Shown piece after piece: positions 1-7,765 of a stretch of 64,000 nt of DNA. Position 1 is the stretch's first letter. Every line of letters starts with the position of its first letter. Source of the stretch: JANLTX01 sp049840835 (GTDB taxonomy: Bacteria; Armatimonadota; Armatimonadia; Armatimonadales; Armatimonadaceae); the NCBI GenBank assembly GCA_049840835.1, contig JASGJG010000023.1, forward strand, positions 124,001 to 188,000, written 5' to 3'. The notes beneath the pieces are model-generated. The model was not told the origin of the DNA. It made no database searches and saw only the letters and a program-made list of their open reading frames with translations. Made by a program: the position numbers and the translations under genes.

Positions 1-41
1 AGGAACGGCGCTGGATTACGCTGGAGGAGCTACCCGTATGA
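1..41 (+). CDS. 3' end of an upstream gene (partial)
   Basis: Frame 3 is open from the window edge and ends at a TGA (39-41). It encodes a C-terminus reading roughly ERRWITLEELPV. The stop overlaps the ATG of the next gene in an ATGA junction, which suggests translational coupling. The fragment is too short to identify, and an accidental open frame cannot be excluded. Confidence 0.35.
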   Translation, partial: ERRWITLEELPV

Positions 42-322
42 GAATGCCGAAGCTGACAGAATCAGAGATTACTGAGGGAGTAAAAGCCCTGAATGGTTGG
101 GCTATCGAAGACGAAATGTTGCGTAAAACGTTTCAATTTGACGGTTTCCCCGAAGCGATTGCCTTTACCTTGAGAGTCGCCTTTGCGGCGGAGAAAGCCG
201 ATCATCACCCGGATATCGATATTCGCTGGAACAAAGTCACTCTTGCGCTGACCACTCATGACTCCGGGGGGCTGACTAAAAACGATTTCGATCTGGCGCA
301 GGTAGCCGATACACTGATTTAG
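38..322 (+). CDS. Pterin-4a-carbinolamine dehydratase family protein
   Basis: This 94-residue protein matches the usual length of the PCD/DCoH family, which dehydrates 4a-hydroxytetrahydrobiopterin during recycling of the cofactor of aromatic amino acid hydroxylases. The family active-site signature is visible as EKADHHPDIDIRWNKV followed by a TTHD segment and a terminal D (residues about 49-86). A Shine-Dalgarno-like GGAGGAG at 23-29 supports the start. No hydroxylase gene is visible nearby, so the physiological partner is unknown. The next gene follows 13 bases after the stop, suggesting co-transcription. Confidence 0.88.
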   Translation: MRMPKLTESEITEGVKALNGWAIEDEMLRKTFQFDGFPEAIAFTLRVAFAAEKADHHPDIDIRWNKVTLALTTHDSGGLTKNDFDLAQVADTLI

Positions 323-335
323 GAGGCTTGCGAAG

Positions 336-2069
336 ATGCGGCAGGAAACCTTGCTCTCGACGCTGAGGAAAGGCCACCCGCGCCTGCTGGCACGGGAGGA
401 AGACCTTGCACGTGTAAAAGGGCTTATCGCCAGAGAGCCAGGGGCAAAAGTTCACTATGAGGCGCTGAAGAAAGCCGGAGAAGGACTACTTACCTTCCCA
501 GACACGGTGGAGTATGTGCTTATCGGTCCCCGGCTTCTGACCCAGAGTCGTCGCGCTCTGGATCGGGTAAGCCGCCTGGGTTTCCTGTATCTGTTAGATG
601 GTGACACCCACTGGGTGGAGCGCGCCAAGAAAGAGCTATTCGCTGCCGCTGCCTTTCCAGACTGGAATCCTTCTCACTTTTTGGATGTAGCGGAGATGAC
701 CGCAGCCTTCGCTATCGGTTATGACTGGCTACAGGCCGCGCTCAGCGAGAGTGAGCGTAAGCTGATTCGTGAAGCGATTGTAGAGAAAGGGCTGAAGCAG
801 GGGCTCCTGGCCTATGCGGGCAAGGGGAAGGGCACAAAGTGGCCGACGGCTAAGCACAACTGGAATCAGGTCTGCAATGGTGGCATGATTCTGGGGGCAC
901 TGGTTATTGCTGACGAAGAACCTGCGCTTGCTGCAGAGATACTCACCAACGCGAGGAAATCTCTCCCCAATGCCATGGCCTCGTTTGCGCCGGATGGTGG
1001 GTGGGCAGAGGGACCAGGCTACTGGGCCTACACGCTGCAATACACTGCGTTTCTGTGTGCCGCACTGACTTCGGCACTGGGCACAGACTTCGATATCAGT
1101 AAGGCGCAGGGCTTTGAACGTACCGGGTTGTTCCGCACGCACTTCTGTGGTCCTACTGGTGTGGTGTTCAACTATGCCGATGGTGGCGAGACCAGGGAGC
1201 GCAGTCCTTCTCTGCGCTGGCTGGCGCGGCGCTTCAACCAGCCTGACTGGGACTTTATCGCGGAGCAGGCGGCCCCTAAGAGCGAGAACCCTCTGGATCT
1301 GCTCTGGTATGCGCCGCCACCAAATCGTGCACCTGTGCTGCCCGTAGCAGAGCGGTTCAAGGGAGTAGATGTTGCACTGATGCGCTCTGCCTGGGGCGAT
1401 AAAGACGCGCTCTGGGTGGGCTTCAAAGGGGGCGATAATGCGGCGAACCACTCACACCTGGACTTGGGTACGTTTGTGTTCGAGGCACTGGGCGAGCGCT
1501 GGTTTATAGAGCTGGGCGGCGATAACTACAACCTGCCTGCTTACTTCGGCAAGGAGCGCTGGAATTACTATCGGCTGCGTACCGAGGGCCAGAACTGTAT
1601 TACGCTAGATGCCGAGAATCAGAATCCGAAGGCAAAAGCGCCGCTGATTGCATTCACCCCCACGCGCGACGGCGGCTCAGCCGCGGCGGACCTCACAGCG
1701 GGCTACGCGCCGAAGGCAGCTAGTTATAAGCGTACTGTGGCCCTGGATAGAGAGTCTCTGTCCATAACCGATGCTCTGGAAGCGCCGATGCCTGCCGATG
1801 TACTCTGGCGAGTGCACACGCAGGCGCAGGTAGCGATTTCTACCGATGGTCGGCAGGCGACACTGACACGGAACGGTAAGGCTATCTACGCTGTGTTAGA
1901 GGCCCCTGCGGAGGCGCGATTTACGGTGGAGGAAGCGGTGATTCCGCCCGTGCCGAACTCCAAGGAGCAACCCAAGCCGCTAAAAGATACACGCCGTCTG
2001 ATGGTGGCACTCCCCAGGCAAACTCGCCTGAATCTGAAGGTGCGGTTCACAGTCCGTCGTGTGGGGTAG
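336..2069 (+). CDS. Heparinase II/III-like polysaccharide lyase
   Basis: The 577-residue protein has the two-part layout of heparinase II/III and related alginate lyases. An alpha-helical toroid-like N-terminal half contains KHNWNQVCNGG and GGWAEGPGYWAY. A beta-rich C-terminal half opens with the family motif NHSHLDLGTFVFEALGERW near residue 370. In this family, Asn/His/Tyr residues in these segments drive beta-elimination of uronic-acid polysaccharides. No signal peptide is evident although many relatives are periplasmic, so location is uncertain. An AGGAGG sits just before the ATG. The substrate cannot be read from the sequence. Confidence 0.8.
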   Translation: MRQETLLSTLRKGHPRLLAREEDLARVKGLIAREPGAKVHYEALKKAGEGLLTFPDTVEYVLIGPRLLTQSRRALDRVSRLGFLYLLDGDTHWVERAKKELFAAAAFPDWNPSHFLDVAEMTAAFAIGYDWLQAALSESERKLIREAIVEKGLKQGLLAYAGKGKGTKWPTAKHNWNQVCNGGMILGALVIADEEPALAAEILTNARKSLPNAMASFAPDGGWAEGPGYWAYTLQYTAFLCAALTSALGTDFDISKAQGFERTGLFRTHFCGPTGVVFNYADGGETRERSPSLRWLARRFNQPDWDFIAEQAAPKSENPLDLLWYAPPPNRAPVLPVAERFKGVDVALMRSAWGDKDALWVGFKGGDNAANHSHLDLGTFVFEALGERWFIELGGDNYNLPAYFGKERWNYYRLRTEGQNCITLDAENQNPKAKAPLIAFTPTRDGGSAAADLTAGYAPKAASYKRTVALDRESLSITDALEAPMPADVLWRVHTQAQVAISTDGRQATLTRNGKAIYAVLEAPAEARFTVEEAVIPPVPNSKEQPKPLKDTRRLMVALPRQTRLNLKVRFTVRRVG

Positions 2070-2071
2070 GG

Positions 2072-2077
2072 TACAAT
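2072..2077 (+). promoter_or_regulatory. -10 box for leaderless sucC
   Basis: TACAAT lies 8 bases upstream of the sucC ATG at 2086. No Shine-Dalgarno sequence fits between them, so transcription would begin at or next to the start codon. A convincing -35 box is not evident. Confidence 0.5.
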
Positions 2078-2085
2078 ACCCCGAC

Positions 2086-3241
2086 ATGAAGATGCAGGAG
2101 TACCAGGCCAAAGCGCTACTGGCGAGCTTTGGCGTTCCGACCCCGAAGGGCATTGTCTGCAAGACACCCGAAGAGGTCAAGGCGGCTGCCGAGTCGCTGG
2201 GTGGCGGTGCGGTCGTAAAGGCGCAGGTCCTTGCGGGTGGGCGCGGTAAGGCCGGAGCCGTTAAAGTCGCGAAGACCGCCGATGCGTGCGCGGAGTTCGC
2301 AACGTCCATTCTGGGCAAGAAACTCTACTTTGAGCAGGCGAAAGAGGAGCTGGCTTATCCACACACTCTTAGTGGAAGAGCTGTTGCCCATCGCTAAGGA
2401 ATATTACCTGGGTGTGGTGGTAGACCGCGACACTCAGCGCAATGTGTTGATTCTCTCCTCGCAGGGCGGAATGGACATTGAAGAAGTAGCCCACTCCCAC
2501 CCGGATGCGATTGGCAAGCACCCCGTGGACCCGGTGATCGGGCTGAAGGACTTCCATATCCGTGAGCTAGCCCGCAAGGGTGGCATTCCCGCCGAGGAAC
2601 TGTCCAAACTCGCTCCGTTCGTCAAGAAGCTCTACGAAGCCTGCGCGAAATCCGATGCGACCCTGGCCGAAATCAACCCGCTAGTGGTTCTGGCTGATGG
2701 CACCTTTATCGCGGGTGATGCCAAGATAAATATCGATGACAACGCGCTCTGGCGCCATACGGATCTGGCAGGCGATGTAGAAGACAGCGACGAGCTGAAC
2801 GACTTCGAGAAGGATGCTCGCCGACGCGGTATCAACAACTACGTCTACCTGGGTGGCAACGTGGGTATTATTTGTAACGGTGCCGGTCTGGTTATGGGCA
2901 CCATGGACGAAGTGAAACGTGCCGGTGGCACCCCCGCGAACTTCTTGGACATCGGTGGCGGCGCCAAGGCCGAGCTGGTGCGTAACTCGCTGGAGCTGGT
3001 GCTCTCTGATCCGGATGTGAAGGGCATACTCATCAACATCTTCGGCGGCATCACCCGTGGCGATGAAGTGGCCAAGGGCATTATCGAGGCCACCAGCACC
3101 ATGGATATCAAAGTCCCGCTGGTAGTACGCCTTGCCGGTACGAACTCAGAAGAAGGCCTGGCGCTGTTGGCAACTACCAGCCTCACGCCTGCCGCAACTA
3201 TGCAAGAAGCCGCCGAGCGCATCGTCGCCCTGGCAAAGTAG
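2086..3241 (+). CDS. sucC: Succinyl-CoA synthetase beta subunit, frame-shifted
   Basis: This is the ADP/GDP-forming succinyl-CoA ligase beta subunit of the TCA cycle, with ATP-grasp motifs such as VVKAQVLAGGRGKAG near the N-terminus and GNVGIICNGAGL and DIGGGA in the ligase half. Reading starts in frame 1 at 2086 (MKMQEYQAKALLASFG). After codon 95 (CTT, 2368-2370) homology moves to frame 2, which runs to the stop at 3239-3241. Skipping one base (A2371) joins ...AYPHTL to VEELLPIAKEYYLG and restores a protein of about 385 residues, the normal length. The cause may be a sequencing error, a real mutation or programmed +1 shifting. sucD lies just downstream after a small gene. Confidence 0.85.
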
Positions 3242-3252
3242 GAAACAAGAAA

Positions 3253-3444
3253 ATGACATTCGAATACAAAATCATTAACGGGGCCGGCGACGATGAAGAG
3301 GATCAGAACTCGCTCAACGAGCTGGGCGCCGAAGGTTGGGAATTAGTCAGCGTACAGCTTTTCGCCGAAGAGAGCTTCGATGAAGACAGTGAAGAGGAGT
3401 ACGTAGAAACCGTTGTCACGTACTACCTGAAGCGGCAGAAGTAA
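3253..3444 (+). CDS. Small acidic DUF4177-like protein
   Basis: The 63-residue, very acidic protein fits DUF4177: an N-terminal FEYKII strand, then the core LNELGAEGWELVSVQ, and a terminal YYLKRQK strand. It sits between sucC and sucD, 11 bases after one and 2 bases before the other, so all three are probably one transcript. The function of DUF4177 is unknown. Its position suggests co-expression with succinyl-CoA synthetase, but a direct role is only a guess. Confidence 0.75.
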   Translation: MTFEYKIINGAGDDEEDQNSLNELGAEGWELVSVQLFAEESFDEDSEEEYVETVVTYYLKRQK

Positions 3445-3446
3445 GC

Positions 3447-4340
3447 ATGGCAATCTTAATCGACGAAAGCACGAAGGTCGTCGTCTCGGGAATCACGGGG
3501 CGCGAAGGCACGTTCCACTCCGGGCAGATGCTTGCCTATGGCACTCAGGTCGTGGCAGGCGTCACCCCTGGTAAGGGCGGCCAGACCTGGACCAGCGAAG
3601 ATGGTAAGTACTCCGTGCCAGTCTACGATACGGTAGCTCAGGCCGTAGACGCCACCGGTGCCAATGCGCATTTCGTGGTAGTGCCGCCCAAGTTCGCCGC
3701 AGACTCCATGCTGGAAGGGGCCGATGCTGGTGTAGACCTGATCGTCTGCATCACGGATGGCTTGGCCCAGCAGGACATGATTACGGTCTCGGACTACATC
3801 AAGCGCACCAAGCGTGTGAAGCTAATCGGCACGAACTGCCCCGGTCTGCTCTCGGTGAACAAGGCCAAGATCGGTATCATTCCGCAGAACATCTTTGCCC
3901 CTGGTCCTGTCGGGCTGGTCTCCCGCTCTGGCACCCTGACCTATGAAATCGTAGACGCGCTCACCCGCGCCGGTTTAGGCCAGACCACAGCCGTGGGTAT
4001 CGGCGGCGACCCGGTTCTGGGTATGCGCTTCGCCGATGTGCTGCGTGAGTTCGAGAACGACCCGGAGACCAAAGTGGTGGTCATGGTAGGTGAGATCGGC
4101 GGCTCTGATGAAGAGGCCGGTGCCGAGGTTATCAAGACCATGTCCAAACCCGTCGTCGGCTTCATCGGCGGACGCAGCGCCCCTCCCGGAAAGCGAATGG
4201 GCCACGCCGGTGCCATCGTCAGTGGCACCAGTGGCAGCGCCGATAGCAAGATCGCCGCGCTGAACGCTGCAGGTGCTCCTGTTGCCGACACCACCGCAGA
4301 TATTCCCAAGCTCGTGAAAGAGGCATTGGCAAAGCTCTAG
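3447..4340 (+). CDS. sucD: Succinyl-CoA synthetase alpha subunit
   Basis: At 297 residues this is a full-length alpha subunit that forms succinyl-CoA or succinyl-phosphate together with SucC. It has the N-terminal CoA-binding Rossmann fold (VVSGITGREGTFHSGQM), the LIGTNCPGLL segment and the phosphohistidine motif KRMGHAGAIVSG near residue 250. It is the third gene of the sucC-DUF4177-sucD cluster and is followed by a strong terminator. Confidence 0.97.
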   Translation: MAILIDESTKVVVSGITGREGTFHSGQMLAYGTQVVAGVTPGKGGQTWTSEDGKYSVPVYDTVAQAVDATGANAHFVVVPPKFAADSMLEGADAGVDLIVCITDGLAQQDMITVSDYIKRTKRVKLIGTNCPGLLSVNKAKIGIIPQNIFAPGPVGLVSRSGTLTYEIVDALTRAGLGQTTAVGIGGDPVLGMRFADVLREFENDPETKVVVMVGEIGGSDEEAGAEVIKTMSKPVVGFIGGRSAPPGKRMGHAGAIVSGTSGSADSKIAALNAAGAPVADTTADIPKLVKEALAKL

Positions 4341-4352
4341 GGCTTTCCATAA

Positions 4353-4388
4353 AAAACGCCCCGGTGCCTGTAGGCACCGGGGCGTTTT
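4353..4388. terminator. Bidirectional terminator between sucD and argS
   Basis: A 12-bp GC-rich stem (CGCCCCGGTGCC with loop TGTA) is flanked by A-runs on the left and T-runs on the right. It can end transcription from sucD (plus) and argS (minus). Confidence 0.9.
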
Positions 4389-4394
4389 GCATTG

Positions 4395-6269
4395 TCACAC
4401 TCGCTCGGGAGCGCCGATACCCAGAAGCGCAAGGCCGCACTTCAGACCCTGAGCCGTCGCTTCTACCAGCGCCAATCGAGCGGCGCGGGTTTCGGCGGGT
4501 ACATCGTCCTTCAGTACCGGACACTCTTCATAGAAGCTCGCGAACTCCTTGGCTAGATTGTAGGTCCAGTCAGCCACCGTGGCAGGCAGGTACTTATCGC
4601 CCGCCTCACGTACAGCATGTGGCAGACGCATGAGCTGCTTTATCACTGCCTGCTCTGCTGTGTGTGTAAGCAGAGCGCCAGCGGCCTCTGGGGCCAGCGG
4701 CGTTATGCTCGCCTTTCGCAGAATGCTGCGGCAGCGGGCGTGGGCGTACTGAATGTACATGGCCGTGTTGCCCTCTGGCTTCAGAATCCGGTCCCAGTCG
4801 AATACAATATCGCGGCCTGGTCCCTGAAACAAATCGGCGTAGATAAGCGCGCCGATTCCCAGAACCTCGGAGACTCCCACAATTTCGTCTTCGGTAATCT
4901 CAGACTTACCTGCCGCCACATTCTCCCGCATTCGAGCTTCAGCGCGCTCTACGGCCTCATCTAGAACATCGTTTAAGAAAACGACATTGCCTTCGCGCAT
5001 GGAGAAGCGGCGCCCCTCAGGGGGAGCGACCTTGCCAAACGAGATATGGATAGAGCGATCCGCGATATCCGTGAACCCTATGCGGCGCACGATCTCGAAG
5101 ACCTGCTGAAAGTGCAGCTTCTGCTCCTGGCCGACTACGTAGATGTTGCGTGCGGGAGCATACTCTTCCCAGCGGTACACGCAGGTCGCGGCATCTCGGG
5201 TGATATAGTTGGTGGCGCCGTCTGACTTCACTAACAGGCAGGAGGGCAGCTTGTCATCATCGAAGGTAACAGAGATAGCGCCATCGGCCTCTTTCCGTGC
5301 CACACCCAGCTCCAGAGCTTTCGCTACCAGCGGAGGCATCATGTTTTCAAAGTAGCTCTCACCGTGCTGGGTATGAAAACTCACCCCCAGGCGCTTGTAG
5401 GTGGCATCGAACTCCACCATGGTAATATCGATAAGCTTCTGCCAGGTCTCGCGTGCCCACGCATTTCCCTCTTCCAGCTTGCGGAACCAGATGCGGGCCA
5501 TATCACGGAAGCTAACCGTACTGCCGCACTTCAGAGAGCGAACCAGAGTATCTCCCGCACTCCACAGCTTCTCTTCTTGCGTGTACTCTTCGGATTTCTT
5601 GCCTTTGGCGGGCTGCCAGTCGCTCTGGCTGCTCAGGCGTTCTTCGAGTGCCAGGGCGTTGTTGTACTGCGCATAGACATCCACCAGGTTCTGAACCGGG
5701 TCGGGCGTTTCCCAGGGCTGTAGTTTCCAGAGGTCGATAGCGGAGAGCAGCATGCCGAACTGGGTGCCCCAGTCCCCTAAATGGTTGTCTGCTATGACAT
5801 CGTAGCCGAGCGCTTCAAAGATTTGTCGTAAAGAGTGGCCGATAACCGTGGTGCGCAAATGGCCCACGTGCATCTTTCGCGCGATGTTCGGAGAGGAGTA
5901 TTCCAGAATCAATTTTTCGCCCGTGCCTACGGACTTATCTTGCCCGAACTGGTCGCCCAGCCGGGTGATATCGGCCAGGGCAGAGGCAGCCAATGCAGCA
6001 GGATTCACTAAGAAGTTTACAAAGCCGCCAGCGGCGCTGGCGCTGGCAATCAGGCCATTCTCAGGCAGACGCAGGGCTTCGGCTAGCTGCGTAGCGAACG
6101 CAGGCGGGGCCATGCCTTTTTCCTTCGCAATAGGGAAGACAGGTAGGCATAGATCGGCGATCTCTTTGTTCTTAGGCTCGGCCAGCGCAATCTGCTCTGC
6201 CGAGACCAGGCCGGTAGCGAGTAGCGCCGCAGTGGCGTCCTCGCGAATCCGGTCAAAAGTATAGTTCAT
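4395..6269 (-). CDS. argS: Arginyl-tRNA synthetase
   Basis: This 624-residue class I synthetase charges tRNA-Arg. It has an N-terminal Arg_S additional domain (residues 1-90), the SSPNIARKMHVGHLR signature with HVGH at 134-137, and a KMSKS-equivalent GRRFSMREG loop, a known ArgRS deviation. A C-terminal DALR-type helical domain binds the anticodon. A weak -10 (TAGCAT on the minus strand, 6281-6276) ends 6 bases before the ATG, suggesting a leaderless start. It is divergent from dtd, another tRNA-aminoacylation gene. Confidence 0.96.
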   Translation of the reverse strand: MNYTFDRIREDATAALLATGLVSAEQIALAEPKNKEIADLCLPVFPIAKEKGMAPPAFATQLAEALRLPENGLIASASAAGGFVNFLVNPAALAASALADITRLGDQFGQDKSVGTGEKLILEYSSPNIARKMHVGHLRTTVIGHSLRQIFEALGYDVIADNHLGDWGTQFGMLLSAIDLWKLQPWETPDPVQNLVDVYAQYNNALALEERLSSQSDWQPAKGKKSEEYTQEEKLWSAGDTLVRSLKCGSTVSFRDMARIWFRKLEEGNAWARETWQKLIDITMVEFDATYKRLGVSFHTQHGESYFENMMPPLVAKALELGVARKEADGAISVTFDDDKLPSCLLVKSDGATNYITRDAATCVYRWEEYAPARNIYVVGQEQKLHFQQVFEIVRRIGFTDIADRSIHISFGKVAPPEGRRFSMREGNVVFLNDVLDEAVERAEARMRENVAAGKSEITEDEIVGVSEVLGIGALIYADLFQGPGRDIVFDWDRILKPEGNTAMYIQYAHARCRSILRKASITPLAPEAAGALLTHTAEQAVIKQLMRLPHAVREAGDKYLPATVADWTYNLAKEFASFYEECPVLKDDVPAETRAARLALVEATAQGLKCGLALLGIGAPERV

Positions 6270-6297
6270 GCGGCTATGCTACCACGGCGCAAAATGA

Positions 6298-6303
6298 TAG
6301 AAT
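6298..6303 (+). promoter_or_regulatory. -10 box for leaderless dtd
   Basis: TAGAAT lies 8 bases upstream of the dtd ATG at 6312 and there is no Shine-Dalgarno sequence. It shares the short argS/dtd intergenic space with a minus-strand -10-like box. Confidence 0.45.
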
Positions 6304-6311
6304 GACAGGCT

Positions 6312-6746
6312 ATGCGGGCGGTGCTCCAACGTGTTTTACGCGCTTCGGTCACGGTAGAAAATGAGGTAGTGGGCGAGATCGGTGCCGGAATTATGGCACT
6401 GGTCGGAGTAGCCGAGGGGGATACGGAGAAGGACGCTAGCTACATAGCCGGGAAGATAGCGGATCTGCGGATTTTTGAGGACGAGAAGACGCTCACCGAG
6501 ATCGGTGGAGCGGCGCTGGTGGTCTCTCAGTTCACGCTGCTGGGAGATGCGCGCAGGGGGCGACGCCCAAGCTGGATTGGTGCCGCTTCTCCAGAAGAGG
6601 GGAATCGGCTCTATGAGCAGGTGGTCGCGCTCCTGAAGGAGCGTGGGATTACGACGGCGACCGGGCGATTTCGAACGCACATGGAGGTGTCATTAGTGAA
6701 CGACGGTCCGGTGACGGTGCTATTGGATAGCAGAAAAACTTTCTGA
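6312..6746 (+). CDS. dtd: D-aminoacyl-tRNA deacylase
   Basis: The protein hydrolyses D-amino acids mis-attached to tRNA. It has the family hallmarks VVSQFTL (about residues 73-79) and the Gly-cisPro-type NDGPVTVLLD near the C-terminus. At 144 residues it is near normal length. The loop between RIF and the IGG strand is about five residues shorter than in E. coli Dtd and lacks the usual GKMN segment. It is followed 4 bases later by a TPR gene. Confidence 0.93.
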   Translation: MRAVLQRVLRASVTVENEVVGEIGAGIMALVGVAEGDTEKDASYIAGKIADLRIFEDEKTLTEIGGAALVVSQFTLLGDARRGRRPSWIGAASPEEGNRLYEQVVALLKERGITTATGRFRTHMEVSLVNDGPVTVLLDSRKTF

Positions 6747-6750
6747 ATAC

Positions 6751-7713
6751 ATGAACGAAGAAGACGATTTGGCACCCATCGCAGAAGAAGCGACTCAGGA
6801 ATCAGGGGATCACGACGAGCCAGAGGCAGACGAGCGACAGACCGACTCGTATGCGGTTCTGAGCGAGGACGACGAAGCGCCAAAGACGCCCCAGGACTAT
6901 CTGCGGCAGGGCGAGAAGATTCTTTCTGAGGGCAACGTAAACGAAGCCCTGGACCGCTACCGCGAAGCAGTCCGGCTGACTCGTGCCACCGGGGGCGATG
7001 ATACCGATACCCGTGTGGAGCTGGGTGATGCCTATGCCTACTCCGGGCAGGGTCTGAACGCGTACCGGCAGTACAAACGCGCGATAAAGCAATCTCCCCG
7101 CAAGGCTGAGCCCTATTTCTCTCTGGGTGAGCTCTACCAGCGCTATGGGCGCTTAGATGCCGCTATTGCCGCGCTCCGGCAGGCTGTGCGCCTGGCGTCG
7201 GGGAACGCCTACTATCGCTACAAGCTGGGCGATGCACTGGCGCAGTTCGGGGATTTAGAAGGCGCTATCTCGGAGCTAGAGGAAACCATTCATCTCAAGC
7301 CGCAGGATGGCTTCTATCACTTCTGGCTGGGCGATCTCTATGCTCGCGCCGGTCGGTTCGATGATGCTGTGCGTGAGATGCAGCAGGCCACTATCTTCTC
7401 GCCTTACGATGCGTATTACAATGTGCGTCTGGGTGCGGTCTATGCGCGCATGGGGCAGACTCGAAATGCGGCCCTGGCCGTGCGGCAGGCACTGAAAATC
7501 TCTCCAGAAAACGCTGCCTATCACTGTTTCATGGCCGACTTCTACTCAGAGCTGAAGCTAGATGCCCACGCTATCTATCACTATCAGCGTGCGGGTGTCT
7601 TAGATGACTACGACACTACCACGCTCCACCGCTTGCGGGTGCTGGCGGGTTCCGCCGAGGAAGATGAGTCCGCACTGGCTCTGGAAGCCGTGGAGCAGGA
7701 CTACCACGAGTAG
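6751..7713 (+). CDS. Tetratricopeptide-repeat protein
   Basis: An acidic 50-residue N-terminus (DDLAPIAEEATQESGDHDEP) precedes about seven TPR units between residues 50 and 290, for example GDAYAYSGQGLNAYRQYKRA, FSLGELYQRYGRLDAAIAAL and FWLGDLYARAGRFDDAVREM. TPRs are protein-binding scaffolds. No signal peptide or membrane span is seen, so it is probably cytoplasmic. It starts 4 bases after dtd and ends at a shared terminator. Its partner is unknown. Confidence 0.85.
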   Translation: MNEEDDLAPIAEEATQESGDHDEPEADERQTDSYAVLSEDDEAPKTPQDYLRQGEKILSEGNVNEALDRYREAVRLTRATGGDDTDTRVELGDAYAYSGQGLNAYRQYKRAIKQSPRKAEPYFSLGELYQRYGRLDAAIAALRQAVRLASGNAYYRYKLGDALAQFGDLEGAISELEETIHLKPQDGFYHFWLGDLYARAGRFDDAVREMQQATIFSPYDAYYNVRLGAVYARMGQTRNAALAVRQALKISPENAAYHCFMADFYSELKLDAHAIYHYQRAGVLDDYDTTTLHRLRVLAGSAEEDESALALEAVEQDYHE

Positions 7714-7726
7714 CTAGCCAAAAGAA

Positions 7727-7757
7727 AAAGCCCCCGGTGAGTTTCACCGGGGGCTTT
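7727..7757. terminator. Bidirectional terminator between TPR gene and tonB
   Basis: A 14-bp perfect stem (AAAGCCCCCGGTGA with a 3-base loop) is followed by a T-rich run on the plus strand and, on the minus strand, by the complement of the A-rich run before it. It serves the converging TPR and Ton-operon transcripts. Confidence 0.9.
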
Positions 7758-7765
7758 CTTTTTTA

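Noticed and set aside
729..1451. 240-codon minus-strand frame inside the heparinase-like gene
   Set aside because: It has no domain, no ribosome site and lies entirely opposite a well-supported lyase; it is a composition shadow.
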